DNA from: Streptomyces phaeofaciens
GTDB lineage: Bacteria > Actinomycetota > Actinomycetes > Streptomycetales > Streptomycetaceae
Length of the DNA: 64,000 bases
Assembly (NCBI RefSeq): GCF_014648915.1
Contig: NZ_BMSA01000022.1
Coordinates: 62,001-126,000 of the forward strand
Direction of reading: 5' to 3'
The notes beneath the pieces were generated by a model. It was not told the origin of the DNA and did not search any database. It saw only the letters and a list, made by a program, of their open reading frames with translations. Position 1 is the first letter of the stretch. Each line of letters opens with the position of its first letter. Shown in pieces: positions 10,743 to 18,742 of this stretch. A program made the translations under genes and the position numbers.

Positions 10743-11342
10743 TCAGCGCGGCCCGTCGTGGACGGCCGTCCGCTGGAGCAGTCCCCAGGTGAACTCGGCG
10801 ACCACCTCCCGCCGTACCCCCGCCGCGTCCGGCGCGGTGAAGGCGAGGCCCCAGCGGGTGGGGGCGCTGCCCTCCAGGGGGCGGGCCGGCGCGAAGGCCT
10901 GGGCGGCCTCGTCGACCGTGCAGGACCAGGGGACGAGGTCCTCCAGCGTGCGCAGGTCGGGGGCTTTGGCGTCCGGGGCGCGGACCAGCCACTCGTTCCA
11001 GACGGTGTTGGCGGGGGTGAGCAGCACCTCGAAGCGCAGCGTGGGCCAGAGCGGCAGCGGCCATCGCCAGGCCTCGCAGTCGAGGTCGCCGATCCGGCGG
11101 GCGGTTCTGGACTCGGGTTCACCGAGGACGGAACGGTAGCGGGCGAGGGCGCCGCGGGTGTGCGGCGAGTGGACCATGGCCTGCCAGCGCTTGTTGGCCT
11201 CCCGCATCTGCGCGAGCGAGACGCCGAGCCCGTGGCGGGCGTCCTCGACCAGATCGGGTGCGTGGTCGGCCATGCGGCGCAGCAGCACCAGCTGGAAGTC
11301 GAGCAGGGAGAAGGAGCCGGCGAGGCGTTTCTGGGTCGGCAT
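10743..11342 (-). CDS. Conserved actinobacterial hypothetical protein
   Basis: Around 199 residues, no signal peptide and no membrane segment. I do not recognise a named domain. The N-terminal third is helical (FSLLDFQLVLLRRMADHAPD; VSLAQMREANKRWQAMVHS) and the rest is mixed, with Trp-rich strands (CEAWRWPLPLWPTLRFEVLL; RWGLAFTAPDAAG). Start 11342 is favoured because AGGA lies eight bases upstream; an ATG nine bases earlier (11351) is the alternative. It is divergent from the IclR gene and shares its 133-bp promoter region, which holds the IclR-type operator, so it may belong to that regulon. Function unknown. Confidence 0.7.
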   Translation of the reverse strand: MPTQKRLAGSFSLLDFQLVLLRRMADHAPDLVEDARHGLGVSLAQMREANKRWQAMVHSPHTRGALARYRSVLGEPESRTARRIGDLDCEAWRWPLPLWPTLRFEVLLTPANTVWNEWLVRAPDAKAPDLRTLEDLVPWSCTVDEAAQAFAPARPLEGSAPTRWGLAFTAPDAAGVRREVVAEFTWGLLQRTAVHDGPR

Positions 11343-11405
11343 GCGCCCCATCCTGGCCTACCGCGCGTTTCACGACCATTGCCCGGCGCAGGCCGATGTG
11401 ACTAG

Positions 11406-11450
11406 CCTGTGTTCGTCATGCCGATCGCCTGTTGAAATATCGAACACAGG
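11406..11450. promoter_or_regulatory. Inverted IclR-type operator in the divergent promoter region
   Basis: CCTGTGTTCG (11406-11415) and CGAACACAGG (11441-11450) are perfect inverted 10-mers 25 bp apart. The right arm extends inward. Its complement GTGTTCGATATTTC (11434-11447) is found exactly again at 44257-44270. The element lies 26-70 bp upstream of the IclR start and also upstream of the divergent gene at 11342. Autoregulation by the IclR protein is the simplest reading. Confidence 0.65.
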
Positions 11451-11475
11451 CCGACGAACAGGGAGGGGGCCGGTC

Positions 11476-12249
11476 GTGGGACGCCTCGTACCAGCTGTGA
11501 CCCGAGCTCTCGACATTCTCGAGCTCTTCCTCGACGGGGACGGGACGCTCTCCGCCCCCGACATAGTGCGCCGTCTGCAACTCCCGCGCACCACCGTGCA
11601 CGAACTGGTCACCACGCTCTCCGCCCGCTCGTACATCGTCCCCGTGCCCGGACAGCCCGGACGCTACCGCCTCGGCGTCCGCCCGTACCAGCTCGGCAGC
11701 CGGTACGCGGAGCAGCTCGACCTCGCCGCCGAGGGTCAGCAGGTCGCCCGCACTGTCGCCGAGACGTGTGACGAGACGGTCCACGTGGCGATCCTCGAGG
11801 GCACCGACGTCATCTACATCGCCAAGGTCGACTCCACGCACGCGGTGCGGATGGTCTCGGCCGCCGGCCGCCGGCTCCCCGCCCACTGCACCTCCGTCGG
11901 CAAGATGCTGCTCGCCTCCCTCCCGGACCAGGAGCTGACCGCGCGCATCCCCGACGACGCCGAGCTCGTCCGCATGACCCCGAACAGCATCACCGACCCC
12001 GGTGCGCTGCGCGAGGCCCTGGCGGAGATCCGGGAGCGCGGCGTCGCCGTCGAGAGCCGTGAGTCCAACCCGGACGTCAGCTGTGTGGCCGCCCCGGTCC
12101 GCGACCGCACCGGCCAGGTCGTCGCCGCCCTCTCCATCTCCGTGCCCATGATCCGCTGGAGCGACGAGCGCCGCACCGAACTGGAGCAGCTCGCCGCCAA
12201 GGGCGCCGCCGAACTGTCCGAGCTGCTGGGTTACCGGAGCGTGGCATGA
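11476..12249 (+). CDS. IclR-family transcriptional regulator
   Basis: 257 residues from GTG 11476, preceded by GGGAGGGGGC. The N-terminal winged helix (ALDILELFLDGDGTLSAPDI; RTTVHELVTTLSARSYI, residues ~10-55) is followed by the IclR effector domain. That domain has VHVAILEGTDVIYIAKVDS, CTSVGKMLLASLP and the C-terminal CVAAPVRDRTGQVVAALSIS. The gene overlaps the lactonase start by ATGA, so regulator and enzyme are co-transcribed. An identical 14-bp element in its own promoter and 33 kb away suggests it controls the sugar-acid genes at 43-46.6 kb. The effector is probably a sugar acid, lactone or 2-keto-3-deoxy acid; this is inference. Confidence 0.93.
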   Translation: MGRLVPAVTRALDILELFLDGDGTLSAPDIVRRLQLPRTTVHELVTTLSARSYIVPVPGQPGRYRLGVRPYQLGSRYAEQLDLAAEGQQVARTVAETCDETVHVAILEGTDVIYIAKVDSTHAVRMVSAAGRRLPAHCTSVGKMLLASLPDQELTARIPDDAELVRMTPNSITDPGALREALAEIRERGVAVESRESNPDVSCVAAPVRDRTGQVVAALSISVPMIRWSDERRTELEQLAAKGAAELSELLGYRSVA

Positions 12250-13094
12250 CGGCCTCGTACGACGTGGCGGTCCGGGCCGAGGCGACCCTCGGCGAGGGCC
12301 CGACCTGGGACCCGGCCACCGGCCGGCTGCTCTGGATCGACATCCTCGGCGCCCGCCTGCACTCCTACGACCCGGTCACCGGCCGGCGCACGGTCCGGGT
12401 GACCGACCAGCACGTGGGCGCCGCCAAGCCCCGCGCCGGCGGCGGCCTGGTCCTGAACCTGCGGGACGGCGTGGGGCTGCTCGATCCGGACGGCGCCTTC
12501 CGCTGGCTCCACCACGAGCCGGTACCCGGCCGCCGCGCCAACGACGCCGCCGTGGCCCCCGACGGCTCCCTCTGGGCCGGCACCATGCGCTACGACGAGG
12601 CCCCCGGCGGCGGCACGCTGACCCGCTACGGCGCGGACGGCACGGCCCGGCCGGTGCTCGACGACGTGGCCGTCAGCAACGGCACCGGCTGGAGCCCGGA
12701 CCACTCCCGCATGTACTACATCGACTCGCCCACCCGGCGCGTCGACGTCTTCGACCACGCGGACGGCCGGGTCGCCGACCGCCGCACGTTCGTCCGGATC
12801 GAGGAGGGCGCCGGCTTCCCCGACGGCCTCACCGTCGACGCCGACGGCTGTGTGTGGGTGGCCCTGTGGGACGGGGGAGCGGTCCGCCGCTACACCCCGG
12901 ACGGCGAGCTGGACCGGGTCGTCACCCTGCCGACCCCGCGCGTCACCGCGTGCGCGTTCGGCGGGGCCGACCTCACCGACCTGTACATCACCACGGCCCG
13001 GGTGGGACTGGACGCCCCGCACCCGGTGGCGGGGTCGCTGCTCGTGGTCCCGGGCGCGGGCAAGGGCCTGGCCCAGCCGGCGTTCGCCGGCTGA
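12246..13094 (+). CDS. SMP-30/gluconolactonase family sugar lactonase
   Basis: A six-bladed beta-propeller lactonase of 282 residues. The expected metal ligands are seen: Glu17 (LGEGPTWD), Asn145 (VSNGTGWSPD) and Asp193 (FPDGLTVD), with the substrate-side Asn99 (RRANDAAVAPDG). It has no signal peptide, so it acts in the cytosol and hydrolyses a sugar-1,5- or 1,4-lactone to the aldonate. It is translationally coupled to the IclR gene. A dehydrogenase that makes lactones and a dehydratase that uses aldonates lie at 44.4-46.6 kb behind the same operator, so this is plausibly the middle step of one pathway. Which pentose or hexose is used is not shown. Confidence 0.9.
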   Translation: MTASYDVAVRAEATLGEGPTWDPATGRLLWIDILGARLHSYDPVTGRRTVRVTDQHVGAAKPRAGGGLVLNLRDGVGLLDPDGAFRWLHHEPVPGRRANDAAVAPDGSLWAGTMRYDEAPGGGTLTRYGADGTARPVLDDVAVSNGTGWSPDHSRMYYIDSPTRRVDVFDHADGRVADRRTFVRIEEGAGFPDGLTVDADGCVWVALWDGGAVRRYTPDGELDRVVTLPTPRVTACAFGGADLTDLYITTARVGLDAPHPVAGSLLVVPGAGKGLAQPAFAG

Positions 13095-13154
13095 GGGCCC
13101 TGGTGCCGGGGCTCACCGCCGGGCGGCCGACCTAGGCCGTGTCCGACCTGGGGC

Positions 13155-14555
13155 TCACCGCGCCGTCCGGTCCAGCCCGCGCAGGATCTCCCGTTCCCCG
13201 GCGGTCATCGGCGCGCCGGCCGCCGAGGGCAGCGGGGGACCGCTCAGCGTCGCCAGGACCGTCCCGGGCCGCAGCAGCCGCTCCGGCCCGGACGTCATGC
13301 TGGTGACGTCCCAGACGGCGGACGCCGCGCGGTAGGAGCCGGTCGCCGTGCGGATCACCCGGCGCGTGTACTTCGTGACCAGCCGGTCCGCCACGGTCGG
13401 CGCGCCGCCGCGCGTCTGCGGGAACCAGACGTCCTGGCTGACCGCCATCGTCCAGGCCGCGTTGACCGGCGCGGCCACCCCGCGCTGCACCCGCCGGGCC
13501 AGTCCCGGCGCGGTGAGGGCGGTGCGGGCCAGCTCCCGGCTCAGCACCCCGGCCTCCAGCGCGGCCACCGCCATGCCCTGCCCGTAGGCCGGGTTGAAGG
13601 TGGCCAGCGCGTCACCGAGGACCACGAACCGCTCGGGCCACGCCCGGGACTTCTCCAGATAGCGCCGGTGGTTGCTGGTGCTGCGGCTGACGTGGATGTC
13701 GGTGAGCGGTTCGGCGCCGGAGATCAGCCGGCCCACGATGGGGTCGGGCAGGTCGAGCGTGTACCGCAGGAAGCCCTCGGGGTCCGACGGGGGTTCGCCG
13801 CCGCCGCGGGTCCCGGCGAGGCTCACCATCCAGCGGTCGCCCTCGATCGGCAGGACCATCCCGCTGCGGCCCGGCCGGGACAGATACGGGTTGGCCTGCA
13901 CGATGGTCAGCGGGAAGTCCCCGGCGCCCTCGGGGGTGCGGTAGACCCGGGTGGCGTTGACCAGGCCGGCGTCCACGGTCTTCTCACGTATGCCGGATAT
14001 CCCGAGTGAATCAAGCCATGTGACGACCCGTGAGCCGCGCCCGCTCGCGTCCACCACGAAGTCGGCCGTCAACTCCTCGTCCCCGTCGGGCGTCGAGAGC
14101 CGTACACCCGCCACCCGGTCTGCGTCGCCGAGGAGTTCGCGCACCTGGGCCTTGCGGATCCGCACGTCCGTGTGGGCCAGCACCGCGACCCGGACCGCCC
14201 AGTCCAGCAGCGCCCGGCTGCACGTCAGCATCTGCGGGCCCTCGTGGCGCCAGCGGCGGAACCAGCCCTCGGGCGTCAGGGCCAGCATGCCCGAACTGAT
14301 CGAGATCTCCCGGGCACCCGCCGCGAGCAGGTGCTTGCGCATGCTCATCCCCGGCACCAGGTCCTCCATGGCGGCCAGCCCGCCGGCCATCAGGAGGTGG
14401 GCGTGGCGCCCCTGCGGCAGGCCCTTGCGGTGCTCCGGTCCGTCGGGCAGTTCGTCGCGCTCCAGGACGACGACCTCGTCCACGACGGTGGACAGGGCCG
14501 CCGCGGCCAGCATGCCGGCCAGACCGGCACCGATGACGACAGCTCTACGCGACAT
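13155..14555 (-). CDS. FAD-dependent oxidoreductase/monooxygenase
   Basis: 466 residues from ATG 14555, with GAGGAG four bases before. Rossmann motif GAGLAG (9-14) begins the FAD-binding fold. DFVVDASGRGSRVVTWLDSL and RFVVLGDALATFNPAYGQGM are the second and third FAD signatures typical of the PHBH/squalene-epoxidase-like group. The substrate is unknown. The gene starts 65 bp after the end of the last seven-TM gene on the same strand, so it is probably the distal gene of that operon. I am not aware of an established link, but the arrangement suggests a redox enzyme controlled by, or acting with, the membrane/protease module. Confidence 0.85.
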   Translation of the reverse strand: MSRRAVVIGAGLAGMLAAAALSTVVDEVVVLERDELPDGPEHRKGLPQGRHAHLLMAGGLAAMEDLVPGMSMRKHLLAAGAREISISSGMLALTPEGWFRRWRHEGPQMLTCSRALLDWAVRVAVLAHTDVRIRKAQVRELLGDADRVAGVRLSTPDGDEELTADFVVDASGRGSRVVTWLDSLGISGIREKTVDAGLVNATRVYRTPEGAGDFPLTIVQANPYLSRPGRSGMVLPIEGDRWMVSLAGTRGGGEPPSDPEGFLRYTLDLPDPIVGRLISGAEPLTDIHVSRSTSNHRRYLEKSRAWPERFVVLGDALATFNPAYGQGMAVAALEAGVLSRELARTALTAPGLARRVQRGVAAPVNAAWTMAVSQDVWFPQTRGGAPTVADRLVTKYTRRVIRTATGSYRAASAVWDVTSMTSGPERLLRPGTVLATLSGPPLPSAAGAPMTAGEREILRGLDRTAR

Positions 14556-14620
14556 GGGGCTCCTCGAACTCGGCCAGGTGGGCCCTCGGCCATGAAGGCA
14601 CAGGGCGGAAGGGCAGGTAT

Positions 14621-15796
14621 TCAGCCATGGAAGGCTTTCACCGTACCTTCACGCGCCTTGTCCGAAACAGGAGTTCGGCCCAGAGCCTGCGCCAATTCGA
14701 CCAGGCCACCGGCCCCGGAGACCTCCGTCGCGTGCAGCCGGTAGGTGCTCGGTGTCTCCTGCGGTTCCTCCTGGGCGGCGGCCCGGCGCGCGGCCTCGGC
14801 CAGCATCGCGGCCTCCGCGGCGACCCGCGCCTCGTGCGCGCCGCGGCCCTCCCGCAGGGCGGCCGCCCGGGCCCGCTCGCGCACCGTGTCGTCGAAGTAG
14901 GGGGCCAGCGCGAGCAGCGCGTCGTGGATGGCGACCTCACGCCAGTGCAGCCGCTCCTCCGGCAGCTGCCACCAGGAGGCGGGCGGCTTCGGGGCCGTCG
15001 ACACGAACCCCACCCGGGACCACAGGGGAACCAGCCGCCGGTGGTCGCGCAGCCCGCGCCAGTGCGCCCCGGCGGCCGGCAGCAGCCGGGGCAGCACGAA
15101 CCCGGCGGAGCAGATCAGCGCGGCAAGCGACGCCATCGGCGGGGCGACGGTGGTGGAGAGGAAGTCCAGGTCGTGCCCCGACCAGCGGGCCACGATCGCC
15201 GTGTACTTGGTCAGCTGGAAGCCCGCCAGGTCCAGCAGCGCCCCGACCAGGATCAGCCGCAGCCCCGTCCGCAGCAGCCCGGTGACCTCCCGCCCCCAGC
15301 GCACGCACACCACGGACGTCGCCACGATCACGGCCGTGTGCCCGAGCAGATAGAGCACGATCATCTCGCGCATGTACGGGGTGTTCGCGTAGTACGTGTC
15401 GAGGTCGGTGAGCCGCTCGGTGTGCGCGTCGGCCAGCGCGAACAGCACCACCACGGCCACCACCAGCGGCCCGTACACGGCGATGGAGCGCAGCACCAGC
15501 CGCCGTACCCGACCGGGCGGCCCGCCCCGCCAGTTGATCAGCAGGATCAGCAGCGAGCAGGAGTACGCGGTGAGCATGCCGTACGTCAGCGGGGCGCCGA
15601 AGTTCGGGACGCCGGTGAGGGAGTTGACGGCGGACAGGGTCATCGGCGCCGAACAGGCGAAGACGACCGCGCCGAGCAGGATCGCCACGCAGGTGGACAC
15701 GGTCAGCGGGTTGCGGACGGCCGCCCGGGGGCGGCGGAAGAGCACCGTGGCGGAGAGCGCGAGGACGGCGGCCGCCAGGTAGACGACGACACTCAT
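14621..15796 (-). CDS. MAB_1171c-family seven-TM protein, copy A
   Basis: 391 residues from ATG 15796, overlapping the stop of copy B (ATGA). About seven hydrophobic segments span residues 3-245, followed by a charged cytosolic C-terminal region of ~140 residues (DUF6545-like; ALREGRGAHEARVAAEAAML). Motifs shared with copies B and E: AVNSLTGVPNFGAP near residue 57, DTYYANTPYMREM at 133, and DLDFLSTTVAP near 208. The family is called a putative transporter, but no transport motif is visible; a membrane sensor is as likely. It is the third gene of the operon metalloprotease-copy B-copy A, and an FAD enzyme follows. Confidence 0.85.
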   Translation of the reverse strand: MSVVVYLAAAVLALSATVLFRRPRAAVRNPLTVSTCVAILLGAVVFACSAPMTLSAVNSLTGVPNFGAPLTYGMLTAYSCSLLILLINWRGGPPGRVRRLVLRSIAVYGPLVVAVVVLFALADAHTERLTDLDTYYANTPYMREMIVLYLLGHTAVIVATSVVCVRWGREVTGLLRTGLRLILVGALLDLAGFQLTKYTAIVARWSGHDLDFLSTTVAPPMASLAALICSAGFVLPRLLPAAGAHWRGLRDHRRLVPLWSRVGFVSTAPKPPASWWQLPEERLHWREVAIHDALLALAPYFDDTVRERARAAALREGRGAHEARVAAEAAMLAEAARRAAAQEEPQETPSTYRLHATEVSGAGGLVELAQALGRTPVSDKAREGTVKAFHG

Positions 15797-16980
15797 GCGC
15801 GGGAACTCCGTTCGGCCGGTGCGGTCTTTGTGCCGGCCGCGGCGGCGCGGACCAGCGGGGAGCCGGCCAGCGCGTCGGCGATCCGCTCCAGCGCGGCCGG
15901 TTCGGGCGCCCGTTGAAGGAACCAGTCGGACTCGCCGCTGTACCGGGCGCCCGCCGGCCCGGCGTCGCGCCGGGCGGCCGCCGCGATGACCGCGGCCCAG
16001 GCCGTGGCCGCGGCCCGCTGCGGGTCGCCGGTCAGCCGCAGCTCGGCCCGCAGGGTCTCGTCGTACAGCTCCCGGTCGGCGTAGGCGTCCAGATGGCTCA
16101 GCGCGTTGTGGATGCTCGTGAGGCGCCACACCAGGCGGGTGACGGGCGAGGCCCAGCGCGGCCGGGGCAGGCGCAGGGCACGGCGGGCGAGGACGTCGTC
16201 CAGTTCGCGCTCCAGGGGTTCGAGTCGGACATAGGTGCGCCAGGCCCCGCACCACTCGGTCAGCCGGGGCCCGGCGAGCGGGATCAGGACGCCGGTGACG
16301 GTCAGCAGCGCGCCCGCCCCGGCCACGGCCGGCGAGACGTGCGCGCCGAGCGTCGTCCAGTCGTGGCCGAACCAGTGGGCGGCCACCGCGGCGAGCTTGG
16401 CGGCGCTGAACCCGACCCCGCACAGGGTGCCCAGGCCCAGGGTCGTCAGCCCCGCCCGCAGCCAGCCGCGCACGCGGCCGGCCCAGCGCAGTGCCGCCAC
16501 CGTGGTGGAGCCGACGGCGGTGAGGTGCGCGAGCAGGTAGAGCAGGATCATCTCGCGGATGTAGGGGGTGCTCGCGTAGTAGGTGTCCAGGTCGGTGCGC
16601 CGTTCCACCGGCGCCTCGCCCAGCACGAACATCACCGCGATGCCGACGACGACGCACGCGTACGCCACCATCCAGCGCCGCGTGGTCCGCCGCACCCGCC
16701 CGCCGCCCCGCCAGCGCACGATCAGCACCTGGGAGGCGGCGCTGTACGCGGTGATCGCGACGTACGTCAGCGGCGCGGCCAGGTTGGCCACGCCGCTCAG
16801 GTCGTTGACGGCGCCGACGGTGGGCGGGGCGCCGAGGAAGAAGCAGAGGCCGGCCAGGCCCAGCACCGCGCAGATGGCCCGCAGATAGGGGTCGCGGCGG
16901 TGGCGCAGCAGCTCCGGGGCCCGGACCGTCAGGCCGAGCCACAGGACGCCGGCGCTGATGTAGTCGGTCACCGCGGTCAC
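15793..16980 (-). CDS. MAB_1171c-family seven-TM protein, copy B
   Basis: 395 residues from GTG 16980, overlapping the protease stop (GTGA). The layout is as in copy A: about seven membrane helices, then a cytosolic C-terminal domain (TRLVWRLTSIHNALSHLDAY; AELRLTGDPQRAAATAWAAV). Conserved motifs: AVNDLSGVANLAAP near residue 57, DTYYASTPYIREM at 132, and a more divergent DWTTLGAHVSP near 210. It is sandwiched between the HExxH protease and copy A, and both junctions are coupled. Two different seven-TM copies in one operon suggest a hetero-oligomer or two sensors feeding one protease. This is inference. Confidence 0.85.
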   Translation of the reverse strand: MTAVTDYISAGVLWLGLTVRAPELLRHRRDPYLRAICAVLGLAGLCFFLGAPPTVGAVNDLSGVANLAAPLTYVAITAYSAASQVLIVRWRGGGRVRRTTRRWMVAYACVVVGIAVMFVLGEAPVERRTDLDTYYASTPYIREMILLYLLAHLTAVGSTTVAALRWAGRVRGWLRAGLTTLGLGTLCGVGFSAAKLAAVAAHWFGHDWTTLGAHVSPAVAGAGALLTVTGVLIPLAGPRLTEWCGAWRTYVRLEPLERELDDVLARRALRLPRPRWASPVTRLVWRLTSIHNALSHLDAYADRELYDETLRAELRLTGDPQRAAATAWAAVIAAAARRDAGPAGARYSGESDWFLQRAPEPAALERIADALAGSPLVRAAAAGTKTAPAERSSRA

Positions 16981-17483
16981 CTGCGGGTGCCCCGGTAGTT
17001 GAGCGCGGCGCCGATCCGGCCGGCGAGGTCCTGGGCGTCGTCGCCGTGGACCGCGTACACGGAGTCCGGCGGGGCCTCCAGCCAGGTGCGCAGCCGACGG
17101 CCCATCAGGATGCCGAAGCGGTCGGCCTCCTGCTCGTCGGCCAGGGTGAAGTCGGAGCGGGCGGCGGAGTGCAGCCCGGCGCCCGGGGTGTCCGACCGCC
17201 GCTGGTGCATGTGCCACACCTCGTGGCAGAAGATGACGATCTGGTGCCAGACGGCGGCCCGCTTGTCCACGATGACGTCGTCATGGGTCTCGCGCTCCAG
17301 CCAGAGCCCGCTGGCGGTGTGCGGCGGGAACACCTCCCGGTGCACCACGATGCGCCGCCCCCGCCACTGCTCGGCCGCCTCGACGACCGCGTCGAACAGG
17401 ACCTCGGGATCCGCGGGCACGGGCACCCGGACGGTGCCGACGAGCACGTCGGCGAGGCGACGCATCTCCCTGTTCGTACGCAC
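16977..17483 (-). CDS. ImmA/IrrE-like HExxH metalloprotease (first copy)
   Basis: 168 residues from GTG 17483, four bases after GGGGAGAA. The zinc-protease motif HEVWH (residues 87-91; FCHEVWHMH) is followed by a downstream acidic ligand region (ADEQEADRFG), as in ImmA/IrrE-type peptidases. There is no signal peptide, so it is cytosolic. The C-terminus ends in ALNYRGTRR, similar to the end of the paralogue at 19972 (SLGYRGRG). It heads the operon with two seven-TM proteins. In known ImmA/ImmR and IrrE/DdrO systems the protease cleaves an HTH repressor; the HTH protein encoded just upstream (17802-18392) is the candidate substrate. An ATG start at 17522 is possible but lacks a ribosome site. 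Confidence 0.85.
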   Translation of the reverse strand: MRTNREMRRLADVLVGTVRVPVPADPEVLFDAVVEAAEQWRGRRIVVHREVFPPHTASGLWLERETHDDVIVDKRAAVWHQIVIFCHEVWHMHQRRSDTPGAGLHSAARSDFTLADEQEADRFGILMGRRLRTWLEAPPDSVYAVHGDDAQDLAGRIGAALNYRGTRR

Positions 17484-17801
17484 GGTTCTCCCCGTGGCTG
17501 CGCGGTGTTCGATCCCGTGCAATATGCCAAGACCCGCCCGTCTTCAGCTACCTCCGCCCGGCGGGGCCCGGGCGACGGGAGGGGAGGAAAGGGGTGCAAC
17601 GGATGAAGCGGCGGCGACGGCCGGCCCGAGGTGGCCGAAAAGCCGCCCGTCGCATGCCGGAAGGCCGCCGTCGCGGGCCGGAACCGGGCCGGACGGCGCG
17701 CTCGGACCGCGGCCGGAGCCGAGCCGAAACGCGTCCACCGAGCCCGCCGAAACCGGACGCGTACGCCGTGCGCGCGGTGGCCTGGGCGGCCCGTCGTACG
17801 C
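17484..17801. other. Intergenic region between HTH gene and protease operon
   Basis: 318 bp with no convincing coding frame. It should hold the promoter of the protease/seven-TM operon. The sequence is GC-rich with dispersed CCGG and CGGCC words. I could not identify clear hexamers or a strong hairpin. Confidence 0.5.
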
Positions 17802-18392
17802 TCAGAGGCCGTCGTCGCCGGGGGAGTTCCGCTCCGTGACCATCTCCGCCCACTCGGCCAGCGCCTGGAGTTTGCGCGGGGACATGTGGGGCGCGCGCCT
17901 GGCCAGCCGGTAGAAGCCGGGGGTGCGCAGGGGCGCCAACGGGTCTGTTTTCGCCTCCAGTTCGCGCACGACCGGCTGGAGGGCCGCGTGCAGGGCCTCG
18001 GCGTCGTCGGCGGTGAGGAACCCGGCGGGCAGGTCGAAGTGGCGGCGGATCCGGTCCGCGTGCTCCAGGCTGGGCAGCCCGCTGGTGCGCCACTCGCTCA
18101 GCCACTGCCGGCTGGTGCCCGCGATCCGGGCCAGTTCGTCGAGCGAGTACCGCTTGCCGTCGGGCCGGCGCCGGGTCTCGCGCACGAAATCAAGCCTTTG
18201 TCGCACGCGTTCGCCGAGGCCGGTCTCCGGCACGCTCCCGCCCGCGAGCAGTGTGGCGACGGTCGCGGCGGGAATCCCGGTGCGGTACGAGAGGTCGTCC
18301 ACGTCGAGCATCTCGGCCAGCCGGCCCGGGCTGTCGGTCAGTTCCTCGAGGCGCTTGCGTGCCTCGGCAAGGGAAACGTGGGCGTCGCTCAC
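17802..18392 (-). CDS. Helix-turn-helix (XRE-like) regulator of the protease/seven-TM locus
   Basis: 196 residues from GTG 18392, six bases after GGGAG. An HTH of the XRE type is clear at residues 82-124 (YSLDELARIAGTSRQWLSEW; ADRIRRHFDLPAGFL). The first 70 residues hold a second, weaker HTH-like helix pair (LSYRTGIPAATVATLLAGG). The C-terminal 65 residues are helical (YRLARRAPHMSPRKLQALAE). It lies between the two metalloprotease/seven-TM cassettes on the same strand. Its upstream gap contains a palindrome with 6-bp arms (18513-18528), a likely autoregulatory site. By analogy to ImmR or DdrO, it may be the repressor cut by the neighbouring HExxH proteases; this is not proven by sequence. Confidence 0.85.
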   Translation of the reverse strand: MSDAHVSLAEARKRLEELTDSPGRLAEMLDVDDLSYRTGIPAATVATLLAGGSVPETGLGERVRQRLDFVRETRRRPDGKRYSLDELARIAGTSRQWLSEWRTSGLPSLEHADRIRRHFDLPAGFLTADDAEALHAALQPVVRELEAKTDPLAPLRTPGFYRLARRAPHMSPRKLQALAEWAEMVTERNSPGDDGL

Positions 18393-18742
18393 CGAGTTCT
18401 CCCTGTTCTCCCGTGGTCCTCCGCCGGTGCGCTTGGTCGGGGCGCGCGGCTGTTCGGGTTGACCGGAGGCTACCGGGTCGCATCGGTCCCCCACCAGTAA
18501 GGGCAGGAATAGCTGCGTAATGACGCAGTAATGGTTGACAGTTGAGGCCGGCGGAGGAAATGATCGCGGTACGGCAACAGAGCATTCCGGTTGTCGGCGG
18601 CCCGGTGTCACGGAGCGCTGCCATGGGGGAGTGGCGTACGGGACACCGGGCCGCACCCATGCCCGAACCCGCCGGTGCCGCCCGAAGACGTCAGCCGGCC
18701 CCGTGCCCCGATGCCCGAGGACGTCGAAGACGCCCGCGGACG
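18393..18742. promoter_or_regulatory. Promoter region of the HTH gene with palindrome
   Basis: 350 bp without a gene. The AT-richer segment 18500-18540 contains the palindrome CTGCGTAATGACGCAG (18513-18528: arms CTGCGT/ACGCAG, 4-bp centre). It overlaps a direct repeat GTAATG at 18517-18522 and 18528-18533. It sits ~120 bp before the HTH start. This is the most likely operator of the HTH protein. Confidence 0.5.

Noticed and set aside
17544..17738. Small minus-strand open frame in the 17.5-17.8 kb gap
   Set aside because: Composition is low-complexity Ala/Gly/Pro/Ser, there is no ribosome site and no resemblance to a protein family.
18535..18540. TTGACA as a plus-strand -35 element
   Set aside because: No gene follows on the plus strand; both neighbours are on the minus strand. 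A chance hexamer is likely.
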